From contig CALGAP010000005.1 in assembly GCA_937958995.1 (NCBI GenBank), forward strand, positions 248,001 through 312,000: a stretch of DNA of 64,000 nt. The letters are read 5' to 3'. A program made the translations under genes and the position numbers. This stretch comes from an uncultured Chitinophagaceae bacterium (GTDB lineage: Bacteria > Bacteroidota > Bacteroidia > Chitinophagales > Chitinophagaceae). Under the pieces are notes generated by a model, which had not been told where the DNA came from, made no database searches, and saw only the letters and a program-made list of their open reading frames with translations. Shown in pieces: positions 49,681 to 58,822 of the stretch. Position 1 is the first letter of the stretch; every line of letters starts with the position of its first letter.

Positions 49681-51966
49681 TTATTTCTCGTTCGACAATG
49701 AATACGGAAAATCTTCCGGCTTCACCCCTCTTGTTTTGTTAGGTGTGGGCGACATGGTAAAATTGATCACCGCGCCTTTCATCAGTTCGGTATGACTGAT
49801 CCAGTTTTTGGTGTATGTTTTTCCATTGAAAGTAGCATTGGCTATATAGCGGTTGTCGGCGCTATTGTTTGGCGCATCGATAGTGACCGTTTTACCATTC
49901 TCCAGTTTCAAGATAATTTTCTTAAACAGCGGCGCACCCAGCACATATTGGTCGGTGGCGGGACAAACAGGATAAAAGCCCATGGCTGAAAAAATATACC
50001 ACGCTGAAGTCTGTCCATTATCCTCGTCGCCGCAATAACCATCGGGAGTGGCTTTGTACATTCTGTCCATAGTTTCGCGCACCCAATACTGCGCTTTCCA
50101 GGGTTCGCCGGCATAATTGTACAGGTAAATCATGTGTTGTATGGGCTGGTTACCGTGCGCGTATTGTCCCATATTCGCTATCTGCATTTCCCTGATCTCA
50201 TGAATCACGCTGCGGTAATAACTTTCATCAAATATGGGTGGCAGCGTGAATACAGAATCCAGTTTTTTCACAAATTGCCTGGGCCCACCCATCAGGTTGA
50301 TCAGTCCCTGCACATCATGAAAAACCGACCAGCTATAATGCCAGCTATTTCCTTCGGTAAAGGCATCGCCCCATTTGAAGGGATTGAAAGGCGATTGAAA
50401 ACTGCCATCCTTATTTTTTCCGCGCATCAAACCGGTTTCAGGATCGAACAGGTGGCGGTAGTTAAGACTGCGTTGACGGTAAATATCGATAGCTGATTTC
50501 GGTTTATTCAACGCTTTGCCCAGCTGGTAAATCGCAAAATCATCGTAAGCATACTCCAGGGTGCGGGCAGCATTTTCATTAATACCTACATCGTATGGCA
50601 CGTAGCCAAGACTATTATAATACTCCACTCCCGCGCGGCCAACGGCAGTGATTGGTCCTTCGTTGTTGGCGCCATGAATCAGCGCTTCATACAATTTTTC
50701 AATATCATAACCACGCAATCCCTTTATATAAGCATCGGCTACCACTGAGGCGGAGTTGTTGCCGATCATGATATTGGCATATCCCGGGCTCGACCATTCA
50801 GGCAGCCAGCCGCCTTCCAGGTAATCGTTGATCAATCCTTCCTGCATTTCTTTATTGATACTGGGGTAAACAAGATTCAGAAAAGGATACAAGGCCCTGA
50901 ACGTGTCCCAGAAACCAGTGCCCGCAAACATATAACCCGGCATTACTTTGCCATTGTATGGACTGTAATGAACGATTTTATTATCTGCATCGATCTCGTA
51001 CATCTTGTGCGGGAAAAACAAAGTGCGATAAAGGCAAGAATAGAAAGTTCGCACCTGGTCGATGGTGCCGCCCTGCACTTCAATACGGCTGAGTTTATCG
51101 TTCCAGAGTTTTTTTGCTTTGGCTCTTGTCTGCTCGAAATGATCATTGGCTAACTCGCGTTTCAGGTTCAGCTCAGCCTGTTCGAAGCTGATAAATGAAG
51201 TGGCCACGCGCAAATGCACTTTTTCACCATTGCTGGTTTTAAAACCTACAATGGCACCACTGTGATCGGCATTCATTTCCAGCGAATCCTTTACCGCCAC
51301 ATTGCCACGCCAGGTATAAAAAGTGGTAAATGGCTTATCGGCATAGATCACAAAATAATTTTTGAAGTTCGGCAGCGGTCCGCGCGCATACCTGGTGGAA
51401 TAGCCAATAATCTTTTTTTCCTGCGGAATGATTTTGATATATGAGCCTTTGTCAAAGGCGTCGATCACGATAAATGAGCTATCCGTTTCGGGAAAAGTAA
51501 AACGAAACTGCGCGGCCCTTTCTGTAGGTGTGAGTTCAGCAGTAACATTATGATCGGCCAGGTACACGCTGTAATAGTAGGGCTTCGATATTTCTGCTTT
51601 ATGCGAAAACCAGCTGGCGCGTTCGTCTTGTGTAAAGCGGGCCTTGCCTGTGACGGGCATGATGGCAAACTGTCCATAATCATTCATCCACGGCGAAGGC
51701 TGATGTGTTTGTTTCAATCCACGAATTTTGTCGGCATCATAGCGGTACATCCATCCATCGCCCATGGCGCCGGTTTGCGGGCTCCAGAGATTCATGCCCC
51801 AGGGCACACCCACGGCAGGATAGGTATTGCCATTTGATAAGCTGGGCTTCGACATCGTGCCCATCAGCGGATTCACATATTCAACAGGATCGGTGATTTT
51901 GGCAACAAGTTGTGATTGAACTGTAATGGACGTTGCCAGCAGGGCCAGGCAGAAATATCTTTTCAT
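49681..51966 (-). CDS. GH92 family alpha-mannosidase, secreted
   Basis: Exo-acting calcium-dependent alpha-mannosidase of GH92, inverting. From ATG 51966 (the ORF runs upstream to 52038 through the promoter) there is a signal peptide, then an N-terminal beta-sandwich (DPVEYVNPLMGTMSKPS and HQPSPWMNDYGQFAIMP) and an alpha/alpha barrel. Placed against the characterised GH92 enzyme BT3990 by spacing (numbering from memory), the catalytic acid is E in FTEGNSWHY and the base pair is the two Asp of GDEDNG, 109 and 111 residues later. An HE pair (IHEIREM) sits 51 residues after the acid, as reported for alpha-1,2-specific members. The GNEP site reads GNQP here. 761 residues, normal length. Confidence 0.92.
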   Translation of the reverse strand: MKRYFCLALLATSITVQSQLVAKITDPVEYVNPLMGTMSKPSLSNGNTYPAVGVPWGMNLWSPQTGAMGDGWMYRYDADKIRGLKQTHQPSPWMNDYGQFAIMPVTGKARFTQDERASWFSHKAEISKPYYYSVYLADHNVTAELTPTERAAQFRFTFPETDSSFIVIDAFDKGSYIKIIPQEKKIIGYSTRYARGPLPNFKNYFVIYADKPFTTFYTWRGNVAVKDSLEMNADHSGAIVGFKTSNGEKVHLRVATSFISFEQAELNLKRELANDHFEQTRAKAKKLWNDKLSRIEVQGGTIDQVRTFYSCLYRTLFFPHKMYEIDADNKIVHYSPYNGKVMPGYMFAGTGFWDTFRALYPFLNLVYPSINKEMQEGLINDYLEGGWLPEWSSPGYANIMIGNNSASVVADAYIKGLRGYDIEKLYEALIHGANNEGPITAVGRAGVEYYNSLGYVPYDVGINENAARTLEYAYDDFAIYQLGKALNKPKSAIDIYRQRSLNYRHLFDPETGLMRGKNKDGSFQSPFNPFKWGDAFTEGNSWHYSWSVFHDVQGLINLMGGPRQFVKKLDSVFTLPPIFDESYYRSVIHEIREMQIANMGQYAHGNQPIQHMIYLYNYAGEPWKAQYWVRETMDRMYKATPDGYCGDEDNGQTSAWYIFSAMGFYPVCPATDQYVLGAPLFKKIILKLENGKTVTIDAPNNSADNRYIANATFNGKTYTKNWISHTELMKGAVINFTMSPTPNKTRGVKPEDFPYSLSNEK

Positions 51967-52023
51967 TGTACTGATCTGTATAGTTGATTTACACAGTCGG
52001 AATTCTTCCTTCTTTGTGCGAAG

Positions 52024-52055
52024 CAAAACTAACAGCAATAAATCGATTTAGCAAA
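52024..52055 (-). promoter_or_regulatory. Promoter of the GH92 gene
   Basis: On the minus strand: TTTG (52052-52055), 20-nt spacer, TAGTTTTG (52024-52031). Both boxes match the Bacteroidota consensus exactly. The leader to ATG 51966 is about 50 nt, which also decides the start codon. Confidence 0.75.
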
Positions 52056-52075
52056 ATAGTGGAGAGGGAATATTT

Positions 52076-53239
52076 TCACAAATACCTCAACCATTCCTTC
52101 TCCGGGTGATTTTTCTTATAGGCGCTGTACCATTTGCAAAGCGGGTAAAGCAATGCGACAATCAATATCCACACCCCCACTACGCCGGCCAGATTAATAC
52201 CCGAACCGCTCGCCGGCCTGCCAAACTGAAAAGGTCCGAAGTTGAGATCGCTCCAAGCGAAGCCTTGCGCGAACACCATCACGAACACGGCAAGTCGCAA
52301 CAGGTAAAGATGCAGCAGGTAATAAAACATCGGCACCGAACCGTATACGGCCAGAAACTTTCGCAGCGGGACGGCAATTTTTTCTGCAAGCCGCAATGCG
52401 AGAATCGCCAGTCCCAGGAACAGCAAACAAAACTGCAATGAGGGTGGATATTTTGTAACATTAAAGAAGGAAAGGAAAGTATATAATCCGTTTTTCTGGG
52501 TTCCCCAGGGCGCGGGATCACCATATATATTGACAATGCGAAGAAGCACAAACAACACCAACGCTCCTACTCCCGTCGTTAGCAATATTCTGTTGCGTTG
52601 CGATGGCTCCCTGTCAAACACTCGTCCAAAACCAAATCCCAGAAACATGATCGCCATCCAGGGCACCAGCGGGTAAGCAAACAAAAACATGAAATCTTTT
52701 GAAACCACCTGGACGCCCGGCGTAAACAGCAGGCTGCGCAACACTGCCAGGCCCGCATTTTGCGAGGGCGGCACCAGTTGCAACAGGTTATGTGTAAGAA
52801 TGATGATCAGCCCGGTTAAACCAATCACTTTCGGCGACAATTTCAGCATTAAACCCAACACAATAAATCCCACCCCTATTGCGGCAATCACCTGCATAAT
52901 CAAAATGCGGAAATGGACATCGAACCAAAGCGCAAAATTCACCAAAGTGAATTCAAGCAGGATTAGCCACCCACCTCTCTTCAGCAAAAAACTCCGCGTG
53001 GAGGCCACGGTTTTTCTTTTCATTGAAAGATAAACTGACACGCCCGACAAAAACACGAAAGTGGGCGCGCAGAGATGCGTTATCCATCTTGAAAAGAAAA
53101 GAGCCGGCGATGTGGTGGCCAGTTCGGTGGGGTTATTGGTCAACGATTGCGAATGCAACAGGTCGCGCGTATGATCCAGCGCCATAATAATCATCACCAG
53201 GCCGCGAACGATATCAATTGAGAGGATGCGTTTGTTCAT
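52076..53239 (-). CDS. DUF1624 / HGSNAT-like membrane acyltransferase
   Basis: 387 residues with about ten membrane helices. It starts MNKRILSIDIVRGLVMIIMA, with DHTRD carrying the conserved His of the heparan-alpha-glucosaminide N-acetyltransferase/DUF1624 family. Later helices contain WMAIMFLGFGFGRVFDREPS and YGSVPMFYYLLHLYLLRLAV. The family transfers or handles acyl groups at sugar or membrane substrates; the acceptor is not predictable here. The gene lies just upstream of the GH92 promoter on the same strand, so the two are probably separate transcripts. Confidence 0.85.
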   Translation of the reverse strand: MNKRILSIDIVRGLVMIIMALDHTRDLLHSQSLTNNPTELATTSPALFFSRWITHLCAPTFVFLSGVSVYLSMKRKTVASTRSFLLKRGGWLILLEFTLVNFALWFDVHFRILIMQVIAAIGVGFIVLGLMLKLSPKVIGLTGLIIILTHNLLQLVPPSQNAGLAVLRSLLFTPGVQVVSKDFMFLFAYPLVPWMAIMFLGFGFGRVFDREPSQRNRILLTTGVGALVLFVLLRIVNIYGDPAPWGTQKNGLYTFLSFFNVTKYPPSLQFCLLFLGLAILALRLAEKIAVPLRKFLAVYGSVPMFYYLLHLYLLRLAVFVMVFAQGFAWSDLNFGPFQFGRPASGSGINLAGVVGVWILIVALLYPLCKWYSAYKKNHPEKEWLRYL

Positions 53240-53565
53240 CGGTACAATTTAGTCAACCCCAACACATCAACCGGCGATTTTTCTACACACAACATCCTTC
53301 ACCGCACAAAAATCAGCTTTCGCCCCGACGGAAGTATTGTATTACCAGTTTGGCCGCTAACTGCTGATATCCTACTCGCGGCCCGGCAGCGCAACAAAGT
53401 TTGCTATCAACGGAAAACAAGCAGAGCAAAACAGCGATGATTATTTGTTTCGACTGGCCACTGCAAAAAATAAGACTTATACTATTATAGCCGAAAAAAT
53501 ACAATTATAAAGCCAACGGCAAACCGAGGGAAGTGCAGAAAAATGATCCCCCGCGGTAAACGCGA
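53240..53565. other. Intergenic region, no clear gene
   Basis: 326 bp left of a gene relic. A minus-strand ORF (53313-53504) starts in unlikely sequence and has no domain. Neither an exact TAnnTTTG box nor a terminator-like hairpin was found. It holds presumed upstream sequence for the DUF1624 gene. Confidence 0.3.
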
Positions 53566-53791
53566 ATGAAAAATTGGCTATATTCAATCAAATTTTCTGC
53601 TGCTGAGGAAACTGTTTGCCATAACACTACTTTTTGTGCTCTTGGTGAATACATCAGGCTACTATTTTATTTACGAATACTTTATTGACCAGGCCGATGA
53701 ACAAATGGTGAGGCAACTGGATAATGTTGCGTATGATGAGTCTGAATTCATTGAACTGAAATTTCAACCTCCTGAAGTAGTAGCAGCCTGA
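53566..53791 (+). pseudogene. Relic of a small secreted or membrane-anchored protein (N-terminal fragment)
   Basis: From ATG 53566 the reading is MKNWLYSIK and continues, after a one-base shift in a T-run near 53592-53595, as LLRKLFAITLLFVLLVNTSG, then YYFIYEYFIDQADEQM and YDESEFIELKFQPPEVVAA before a stop. This resembles the N-terminus of a conserved Bacteroidota family with an N-terminal hydrophobic segment and a YDExxLIxIK segment, which normally continues for more than 50 residues; here it stops early. Alternatively, a short real membrane peptide starting from a rare codon such as CTG. Confidence 0.5.
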
Positions 53792-53920
53792 CCCTAACCC
53801 CTGTTAAGTGTAAACAGACGGCCTTTTGCCATTGGGCCCCGCTCATTGTTTCATTCTGCAGCCATTTTTGTTATGCCGTATAAAGATTCTGTTGATGATC
53901 AATTAAAATAACGACCATAA

Positions 53921-56173
53921 ATGAGTATTATGAAAACAGCTTTATCCTGGAAACTAATGGCAATAGTGTCGCTCGTAATCCTCTCGGCTTGCGATAGCGA
54001 TCTGTTCCCCGATGATCCGAATGCAGTAATGGTAAGTCTTTTGGCCGACACCTATGAAAAGACTTACCATAAAGAAAACCCATTCTGCCCGGAAGCGAGG
54101 TTAGAGCATTTCCAGAAATTGCTATCGCAAACGGATTCGAAAATGCAATCAGCCGATCTGCAGTTGGTGATTGCCGATACCTACCTCGAATTAGGGAAGG
54201 AAGAGGAAGCGATCAAAGTGCTGGAAAAACTTCAGACTTCTCTGAAAAGTTACGACCAGCATGCGTTAGCAGTCAATCGCTCTGCGGCTATCGCCCATAT
54301 GCGTTTAGGTGAAAGAGTCAATTGCATAAATGCACATGCGGTGGAATCGTGCATATTTCCTATTGCCGGTGCGGGTATTCATCACGACAGGGAAGGCTCA
54401 GAACAAGCAATCCGTTTTTACAAGCAACTGCTGGCTGCGAACCCCGGCGATCTTGAATCGCGATGGTTGCTCAATATCGCTTATATGACCATTGCCGGCT
54501 ACCCCCACGATGTGCCGCCCGATCTGCTGATCCCGGGTTTGGATGCCGATACCGTAAGCGGCATCAAACCATTCATTGACGTGGCTATGAATACCGGTTT
54601 GAACACCAGGAATATGGCCGGTGGCAGCATACTGGAAGACTTCAACAACGATGGCTATCTCGACCTGGTAACCAGTAGCTGGGGACTGAAACAAGGCATG
54701 CATTTCTGCCGCAACAACGCTGACGGCAGTTTTACCGATGTGTCGGACTCTTCGGGACTGAGCGCTTTTACCGGGGGACTGAATATACAGCAGACCGATT
54801 ATAACAACGATGGTTTGAAAGATATCTTCGTATTACGCGGCGGCTGGATGCGGCGGTTCGGCAATCAGCCCAATTCCCTGCTGCGCAATAACGGCGATGG
54901 CACTTTCACGGATGTCACCAAACAAAGCGGATTGCTGTCGTTTCACCCTACGCAGACGGCTACCTGGGCTGATTTCAACAATGATGGCTGGCTGGATGTG
55001 TTTATCGGAAACGAAACCTTTCCCGGCGGCGAGCTGCATCCCTGCGAGTTGTATATCAATAACCGAAACGGTACCTTCACCAATGTGGCGAGAAAGGCCG
55101 GCTGCGATTTTACCCTGTATGTTAAGGGCGTAACCTCGGGAGACTATGACAACGACGGCCTGCCCGATATCTTTATCTCCACCTTCGAAGGCGCTAAGCT
55201 GCTGCTGAAGAATATTTCGAAGAGTGATACCGCTATTGCTTTCCAGGATGTAAGCATTGAAGCGGGACTTAGCAAAAATACATCCCGCAGTTTCGGAACC
55301 TGGTTTTGGGACTACGACAACGATGGCTGGCTCGACATTGTGGCCTGCGGATATGAATTTGAAAGCTCGCTCGCTTTTTATGCCGCGGCAGAAGCGTTGA
55401 AGAAGCAAGTGGGTAATGCGGGAAAAGTGTTTCTCTTCCGCAACAAAGGCGACGGAACCTTCGAAGATGTTACTACCGGTTCCGGTCTCGACAAGACCGC
55501 CTTTGCAATGGGCTGCAATTTTGGTGATTTCAACAATGATGGCTACCTCGATATGTATCTCGGCACCGGCAACCCGCTGTACCAATCGCTGGTGCCTAAT
55601 AAAATGTTCCTGAACCAGGGTGGTCGTTATTTTCTTGACATCACCACTTTTTCACGCACGGGCAACCTGCAGAAAGGTCATGGTGTGTCTATCGCTGATC
55701 TTGATAACGACGGCGACCAGGACATTTATATCGAAATGGGCGGTGCTTACGAAGGCGATGCATACGATAATTCACTGTACATAAACCCCGGCCAAAACAA
55801 TAACCGCTGGATCAATATCTCGCTTGAAGGCACCAGGAGCAACAGGCCGGCGATTGGCGCCAAGCTGAAAGTGTTTTTTGAAGAAAATGGCGTGAAGCGT
55901 TTCGTGTATCGCGAAGTAAACTCGGGCGGCAGCTTTGGCAGCAACCCGCTGCGACAGCATATCGGCATCGGCCAGGCTACGAAAATTGACCGTCTCGAAA
56001 TACAGTGGCCCGGCAGCAATACCAAACAGGTTTTCACAGACCTTTCGCCCAATGAATTCATATTTATCAAGGAAGGCAGCGGGGAAATCAGGAAAGCTAA
56101 CTATGCCATTGCAGATTTTGTAAATACAAAGAAAGGCCTGCTCAGTTGCGGGCCGGCAAAAGCTGAACCATGA
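53921..56173 (+). CDS. CRTAC1-type lipoprotein (TPR, VCBS/FG-GAP repeats, ASPIC/UnbV)
   Basis: 750 residues. Lipoprotein signal with lipobox ILSAC (Cys about residue 24); TPR-like N-terminal region (residues ~55-200); then FG-GAP/VCBS propeller repeats with calcium-loop signatures (DFNNDGYLDLVTSS, DYNNDGLKDIFVL, DFNNDGWLDVFIG, DYDNDGLPDIFIS, DLDNDGDQDIYIE). The C-terminal ASPIC/UnbV domain (GAKLKVFFEENGVKRFV, NSGGSFGSNPLRQHIGIGQA, EIQWPGSNTKQVF) completes the architecture. The propeller probably binds ligands at the cell surface. Next genes on the strand: a relic, then DUF3179 and SMP-30 proteins. Confidence 0.88.
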   Translation: MSIMKTALSWKLMAIVSLVILSACDSDLFPDDPNAVMVSLLADTYEKTYHKENPFCPEARLEHFQKLLSQTDSKMQSADLQLVIADTYLELGKEEEAIKVLEKLQTSLKSYDQHALAVNRSAAIAHMRLGERVNCINAHAVESCIFPIAGAGIHHDREGSEQAIRFYKQLLAANPGDLESRWLLNIAYMTIAGYPHDVPPDLLIPGLDADTVSGIKPFIDVAMNTGLNTRNMAGGSILEDFNNDGYLDLVTSSWGLKQGMHFCRNNADGSFTDVSDSSGLSAFTGGLNIQQTDYNNDGLKDIFVLRGGWMRRFGNQPNSLLRNNGDGTFTDVTKQSGLLSFHPTQTATWADFNNDGWLDVFIGNETFPGGELHPCELYINNRNGTFTNVARKAGCDFTLYVKGVTSGDYDNDGLPDIFISTFEGAKLLLKNISKSDTAIAFQDVSIEAGLSKNTSRSFGTWFWDYDNDGWLDIVACGYEFESSLAFYAAAEALKKQVGNAGKVFLFRNKGDGTFEDVTTGSGLDKTAFAMGCNFGDFNNDGYLDMYLGTGNPLYQSLVPNKMFLNQGGRYFLDITTFSRTGNLQKGHGVSIADLDNDGDQDIYIEMGGAYEGDAYDNSLYINPGQNNNRWINISLEGTRSNRPAIGAKLKVFFEENGVKRFVYREVNSGGSFGSNPLRQHIGIGQATKIDRLEIQWPGSNTKQVFTDLSPNEFIFIKEGSGEIRKANYAIADFVNTKKGLLSCGPAKAEP

Positions 56174-56216
56174 GTACAATTACGATACAGGAAAGAGTTG
56201 GGTATGATGCTTAATA

Positions 56217-56399
56217 ACTGCAACGGCAGTATTGTATGTGGGCGTGCTGGCCGAGATGGGCAAAAGAATGGTTGAAAAAGGTTATCAATTTCCGCAACAA
56301 ATCAAGTAACTTATGGGATATATCCAAAATGAAGGCTCTGTTATCCATTGCCGGCTGAAGGCTACCTGGACCTCGACCTGTATAAATAAATGCATTGCT
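56217..56399 (+). pseudogene. Degraded gene remnant upstream of the DUF3179 gene
   Basis: Three frames join into a coding-like string: TATAVLYVGVLAEM, then (shifted) AKEWLKKVINFRNKSSNLWD and ISKMKALLSIAG, then (shifted) LPAEGYLDLDLYK and a stop at 56397-56399. Each piece has ordinary amino-acid composition and the last ends naturally. Two frameshifts within 180 bp indicate decay. I do not recognise the family; the first piece looks helical and TPR-like. Confidence 0.4.
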
Positions 56400-56401
56400 G
56401 A

Positions 56402-57580
56402 ATGAGGACATTCCTGCTGATAACCGGTTTACTGCTGTTGATGGCCATTGAAATACTCCGCGTGTATTTCATCATGCCTTTCCCCGGCAGCCAGCAGAGC
56501 GATACGCTCGATTTTGCCTACTGGCTGCACAACAATATTTTCTGGTTGCGACTGCTGGGCGTGGCTATGGTGGCCTGGCCACTTACCTACCTGGCGCAAA
56601 AAGGCAGGCCATGGCCAAAGGCATTTGCAACCGTGGGCGTGGTTTTATACGCAGTAGTGTTTTATTTTTTTAACTACAGGTTCCTCGCTGAAAAAATGTT
56701 TTACCAGCCCACCAACAAAATTTTCCTGGGCTCCGCCTACAATGCTATTGATAGCAGTAAGCTGGTGCTCGGTATTGAGATAAACGGCGAGGCAAAAGCC
56801 TACCCTATTCAACTGATCGGTTATCATCACCAGGTAAGAGATACGGTGGGTAATACGTCGGTGATGGTCACCTATTGCACCGTGTGCAGAACCGGCAGGG
56901 TGTTTAGCCCTATTGTAAACGGCAAAGAAGAAACTTTCCGCCTCGTGGGTATGGACCGTTTCAATGCCATGTTTGAAGATGCCAGCACTGAAAGCTGGTG
57001 GATGCAGGCCACAGGCGAAGCGGTGGCCGGTCCGCTGAAAGGTATGAGGCTCACAGAAATACCTTCGCAACAAATGACGCTTTCTTCCTGGCTGCGGCAA
57101 TACCCCCAATCGCTGGTAATGCAGCTCGACACTTTATTTAGCGAGGAATACGAAGCCCTGGCGAAGTTTGACAAAGGCATCGGGAAAAGCCATCTTACCA
57201 AAAGAGATTCCACCAGCTGGCAATTCAAATCATGGGTAGTGGGTATTGAACATGGCAGGCAGGCAAAGGCCTACGACTGGAATGAGCTGGTGGATAAAAA
57301 GATCATCCAGGATTCAATGCCTAATTTGCCATTGGTGATAATACTGGAGCCCGATTCCGCTTCGTTTCATGCATTCAACCGCTGCATAAACGGCACCACA
57401 CTCCATTTCGAACCTGATAGCACGGGTTTGTGTTTAATAGATAAAAGTACAGCCACCCTGTGGAGTTTGGGCGGCGTTTGCCTTGAAGGATCCATGAAAG
57501 GGCAGCAATTGCTTCCGGTAAAAGCTTCGCAGGAATTCTGGCATTCCTGGCAGACATTTCATCCCAAAACAACGCGGTAA
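56402..57580 (+). CDS. DUF3179 membrane protein
   Basis: 392 residues. Three N-terminal membrane helices (LLITGLLLLMAIEILRVYF, IFWLRLLGVAMVAWPLTYLA, KAFATVGVVLYAVVFYFFNY) precede an extracytoplasmic DUF3179 domain with VLGIEINGEAKAYPIQLIGYH, VMVTYCTVCRTGRVFSP and QFKSWVVGIEHGRQAKAYDW. The two Cys of the YCTVCRTG motif may bind metal or form a disulfide. Function of the family is unknown. It is followed after 18 nt by the SMP-30 gene, so the two probably form an operon. Confidence 0.85.
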   Translation: MRTFLLITGLLLLMAIEILRVYFIMPFPGSQQSDTLDFAYWLHNNIFWLRLLGVAMVAWPLTYLAQKGRPWPKAFATVGVVLYAVVFYFFNYRFLAEKMFYQPTNKIFLGSAYNAIDSSKLVLGIEINGEAKAYPIQLIGYHHQVRDTVGNTSVMVTYCTVCRTGRVFSPIVNGKEETFRLVGMDRFNAMFEDASTESWWMQATGEAVAGPLKGMRLTEIPSQQMTLSSWLRQYPQSLVMQLDTLFSEEYEALAKFDKGIGKSHLTKRDSTSWQFKSWVVGIEHGRQAKAYDWNELVDKKIIQDSMPNLPLVIILEPDSASFHAFNRCINGTTLHFEPDSTGLCLIDKSTATLWSLGGVCLEGSMKGQQLLPVKASQEFWHSWQTFHPKTTR

Positions 57581-57598
57581 ATTTTGTATCTTCCGCGC

Positions 57599-58519
57599 AT
57601 GACGAAGAAATTTTTTACACTTATCATCAGCACTCAGCTCGTTAGCGGCATTGCTTTTTGCCAGGAACAAAAAACAGCTATCGTCGACACCATTCCCGTG
57701 GTAGCACCCGGCGCCACTTTAGTACAGGTGTCTAAAGATTTTTCATTTACCGAAGGGCCTACGCCCGACAAGAAAGGAAATATCTATTTCACAGATCAGC
57801 CAAATAACAGGATCTGGAAGTACGATACCAATGGCAACCTTTCAGTGTTTATGGAGAATGCAGGCCGCTCAAACGGTTTGTTTTTCGACAAAAAGGGCAG
57901 AATCATTTCCTGCGCCGATGAAAAGAATGAATTATGGGCCATCAATACCAGCAACAAAAAAGTAACGGTGTTGGTAGATAATATTGATGGTAAAAAAATG
58001 AATGGTCCCAACGACTGCTGGGTCGATAAAAAAGGCGGCATTTATTTCAGCGACCCCTATTACCAGCGCGATTATTGGGAAAGAAAAAAACCTGATCTGC
58101 CCAAAGAAAATCTTTACTACCTGCCACCCGGCGCTAAACAGCCCATTGTGGTAGACTCCAATTGCAGGAAACCAAACGGATTGGTAATTACCCCTGATGG
58201 AAAGACCATGTACGTCTCCGATCTTGGCGGAAATAAAACGTACCGATATACCATTAATGAGGATGGCACATTATCCAACCGGGAAGTCTTTATAAACAGA
58301 GGATCGGATGGCATTACCCTGGATAGTGAAGGAAATTTATACATCACGGGTAATGGCGTTACCATCTATGACTCTTCCGGTAAGTATATCGGCAGGATTC
58401 CCATTCCTTCGCGCTGGACTGCTAATCTTTGTTTTGGCGGTAAAGACAGGAAGACTTTATTCATTACTGCTTCTGAATCGGTATACACTCTGCGAATGAA
58501 GGTAAAGGGCGTGCAGTAA
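57599..58519 (+). CDS. SMP-30/gluconolactonase family protein, secreted
   Basis: 306 residues from ATG 57599 (a TTG at 57584 is in frame but adds MYLPR only). Signal peptide ending near FCQ. Six-bladed propeller of the SMP-30/gluconolactonase type: FTEGPTPDKKGNIYFTDQPN, GRSNGLFFDKKGRIISCADE, NGPNDCWVDKKGGIYFSDPY, KPNGLVITPDGKTMYVSDLG. Glu in FTEGP and the Asn/Asp of NGPND and YVSDL correspond to the metal ligands. It may hydrolyse a sugar lactone produced by an extracytoplasmic dehydrogenase; the operon partner DUF3179 gives no further clue. A hairpin lies 66 nt past the stop. Confidence 0.88.
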   Translation: MTKKFFTLIISTQLVSGIAFCQEQKTAIVDTIPVVAPGATLVQVSKDFSFTEGPTPDKKGNIYFTDQPNNRIWKYDTNGNLSVFMENAGRSNGLFFDKKGRIISCADEKNELWAINTSNKKVTVLVDNIDGKKMNGPNDCWVDKKGGIYFSDPYYQRDYWERKKPDLPKENLYYLPPGAKQPIVVDSNCRKPNGLVITPDGKTMYVSDLGGNKTYRYTINEDGTLSNREVFINRGSDGITLDSEGNLYITGNGVTIYDSSGKYIGRIPIPSRWTANLCFGGKDRKTLFITASESVYTLRMKVKGVQ

Positions 58520-58822
58520 GAAACGCTCGACTAAAAAATTGCACATCCTTTTTGTATTTGGGAGGAGTGATCTTCTCGCCGTGGTCTTGCCTGCTGGCAA
58601 GAGTGATTTTCGTGCGCATTGACAGCAATAGCGCCAATCGAAAACCACGATATGATGACGAGGCGAACGATCATGCGTAGCCTAATATACCAGTGATTCT
58701 GTCCCGGAGATCAAACGCGGACGTAGATAGATTTTGTCTATCTAAAAATAGAATTAATCAATTACGATTATTACCCTAAACCAATACCTTTACGGCGCTG
58801 TAATAAAGCAAATTGAATAACT
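58520..58822. other. Intergenic region with hairpin and katG control region
   Basis: 303 bp. A 7-bp hairpin (TCTTGCC at 58585-58591, GGCAAGA at 58596-58602) followed by GTGATTTT may terminate the SMP-30 transcript. No gene is evident in 58603-58720. The right part holds an OxyR-like site (58727-58762) and a possible katG promoter box TACCTTTA (58785-58792). The region is AT-rich near katG. Confidence 0.45.
58727..58762 (+). promoter_or_regulatory. OxyR-like operator upstream of katG
   Basis: ATAG (58727-58730), 7 nt, CTAT (58738-58741), 6 nt, ATAG (58748-58751), 7 nt, CAAT (58759-58762). This follows the known OxyR pattern of four tetranucleotide contacts on one face of the helix, with one base mismatch and one base less in the middle spacer. 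The left half is also a perfect AGATAGA/TCTATCT palindrome. It lies 60-95 bp upstream of the katG start. Confidence 0.6.

Noticed and set aside
49681..51966. Loss of the GH92 catalytic acid through GNQP
   Set aside because: The catalytic acid by spacing is the Glu in TEGNSWHY, which is present; GNQP is a different site.
53313..53504. 63-residue minus-strand ORF with a hydrophobic segment
   Set aside because: No clean signal peptide, no promoter box, no recognisable family; only weak hints.
54833..55585. 250-residue minus-strand ORF
   Set aside because: Antisense to the VCBS repeats; its apparent repeats mirror the calcium-loop repeats.
53921..58519. CRTAC1-DUF3179-SMP-30 run as a new functional system
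   Set aside because: Only DUF3179 and SMP-30 are tightly spaced; a relic separates the CRTAC1 gene, and nothing ties the three functions together.
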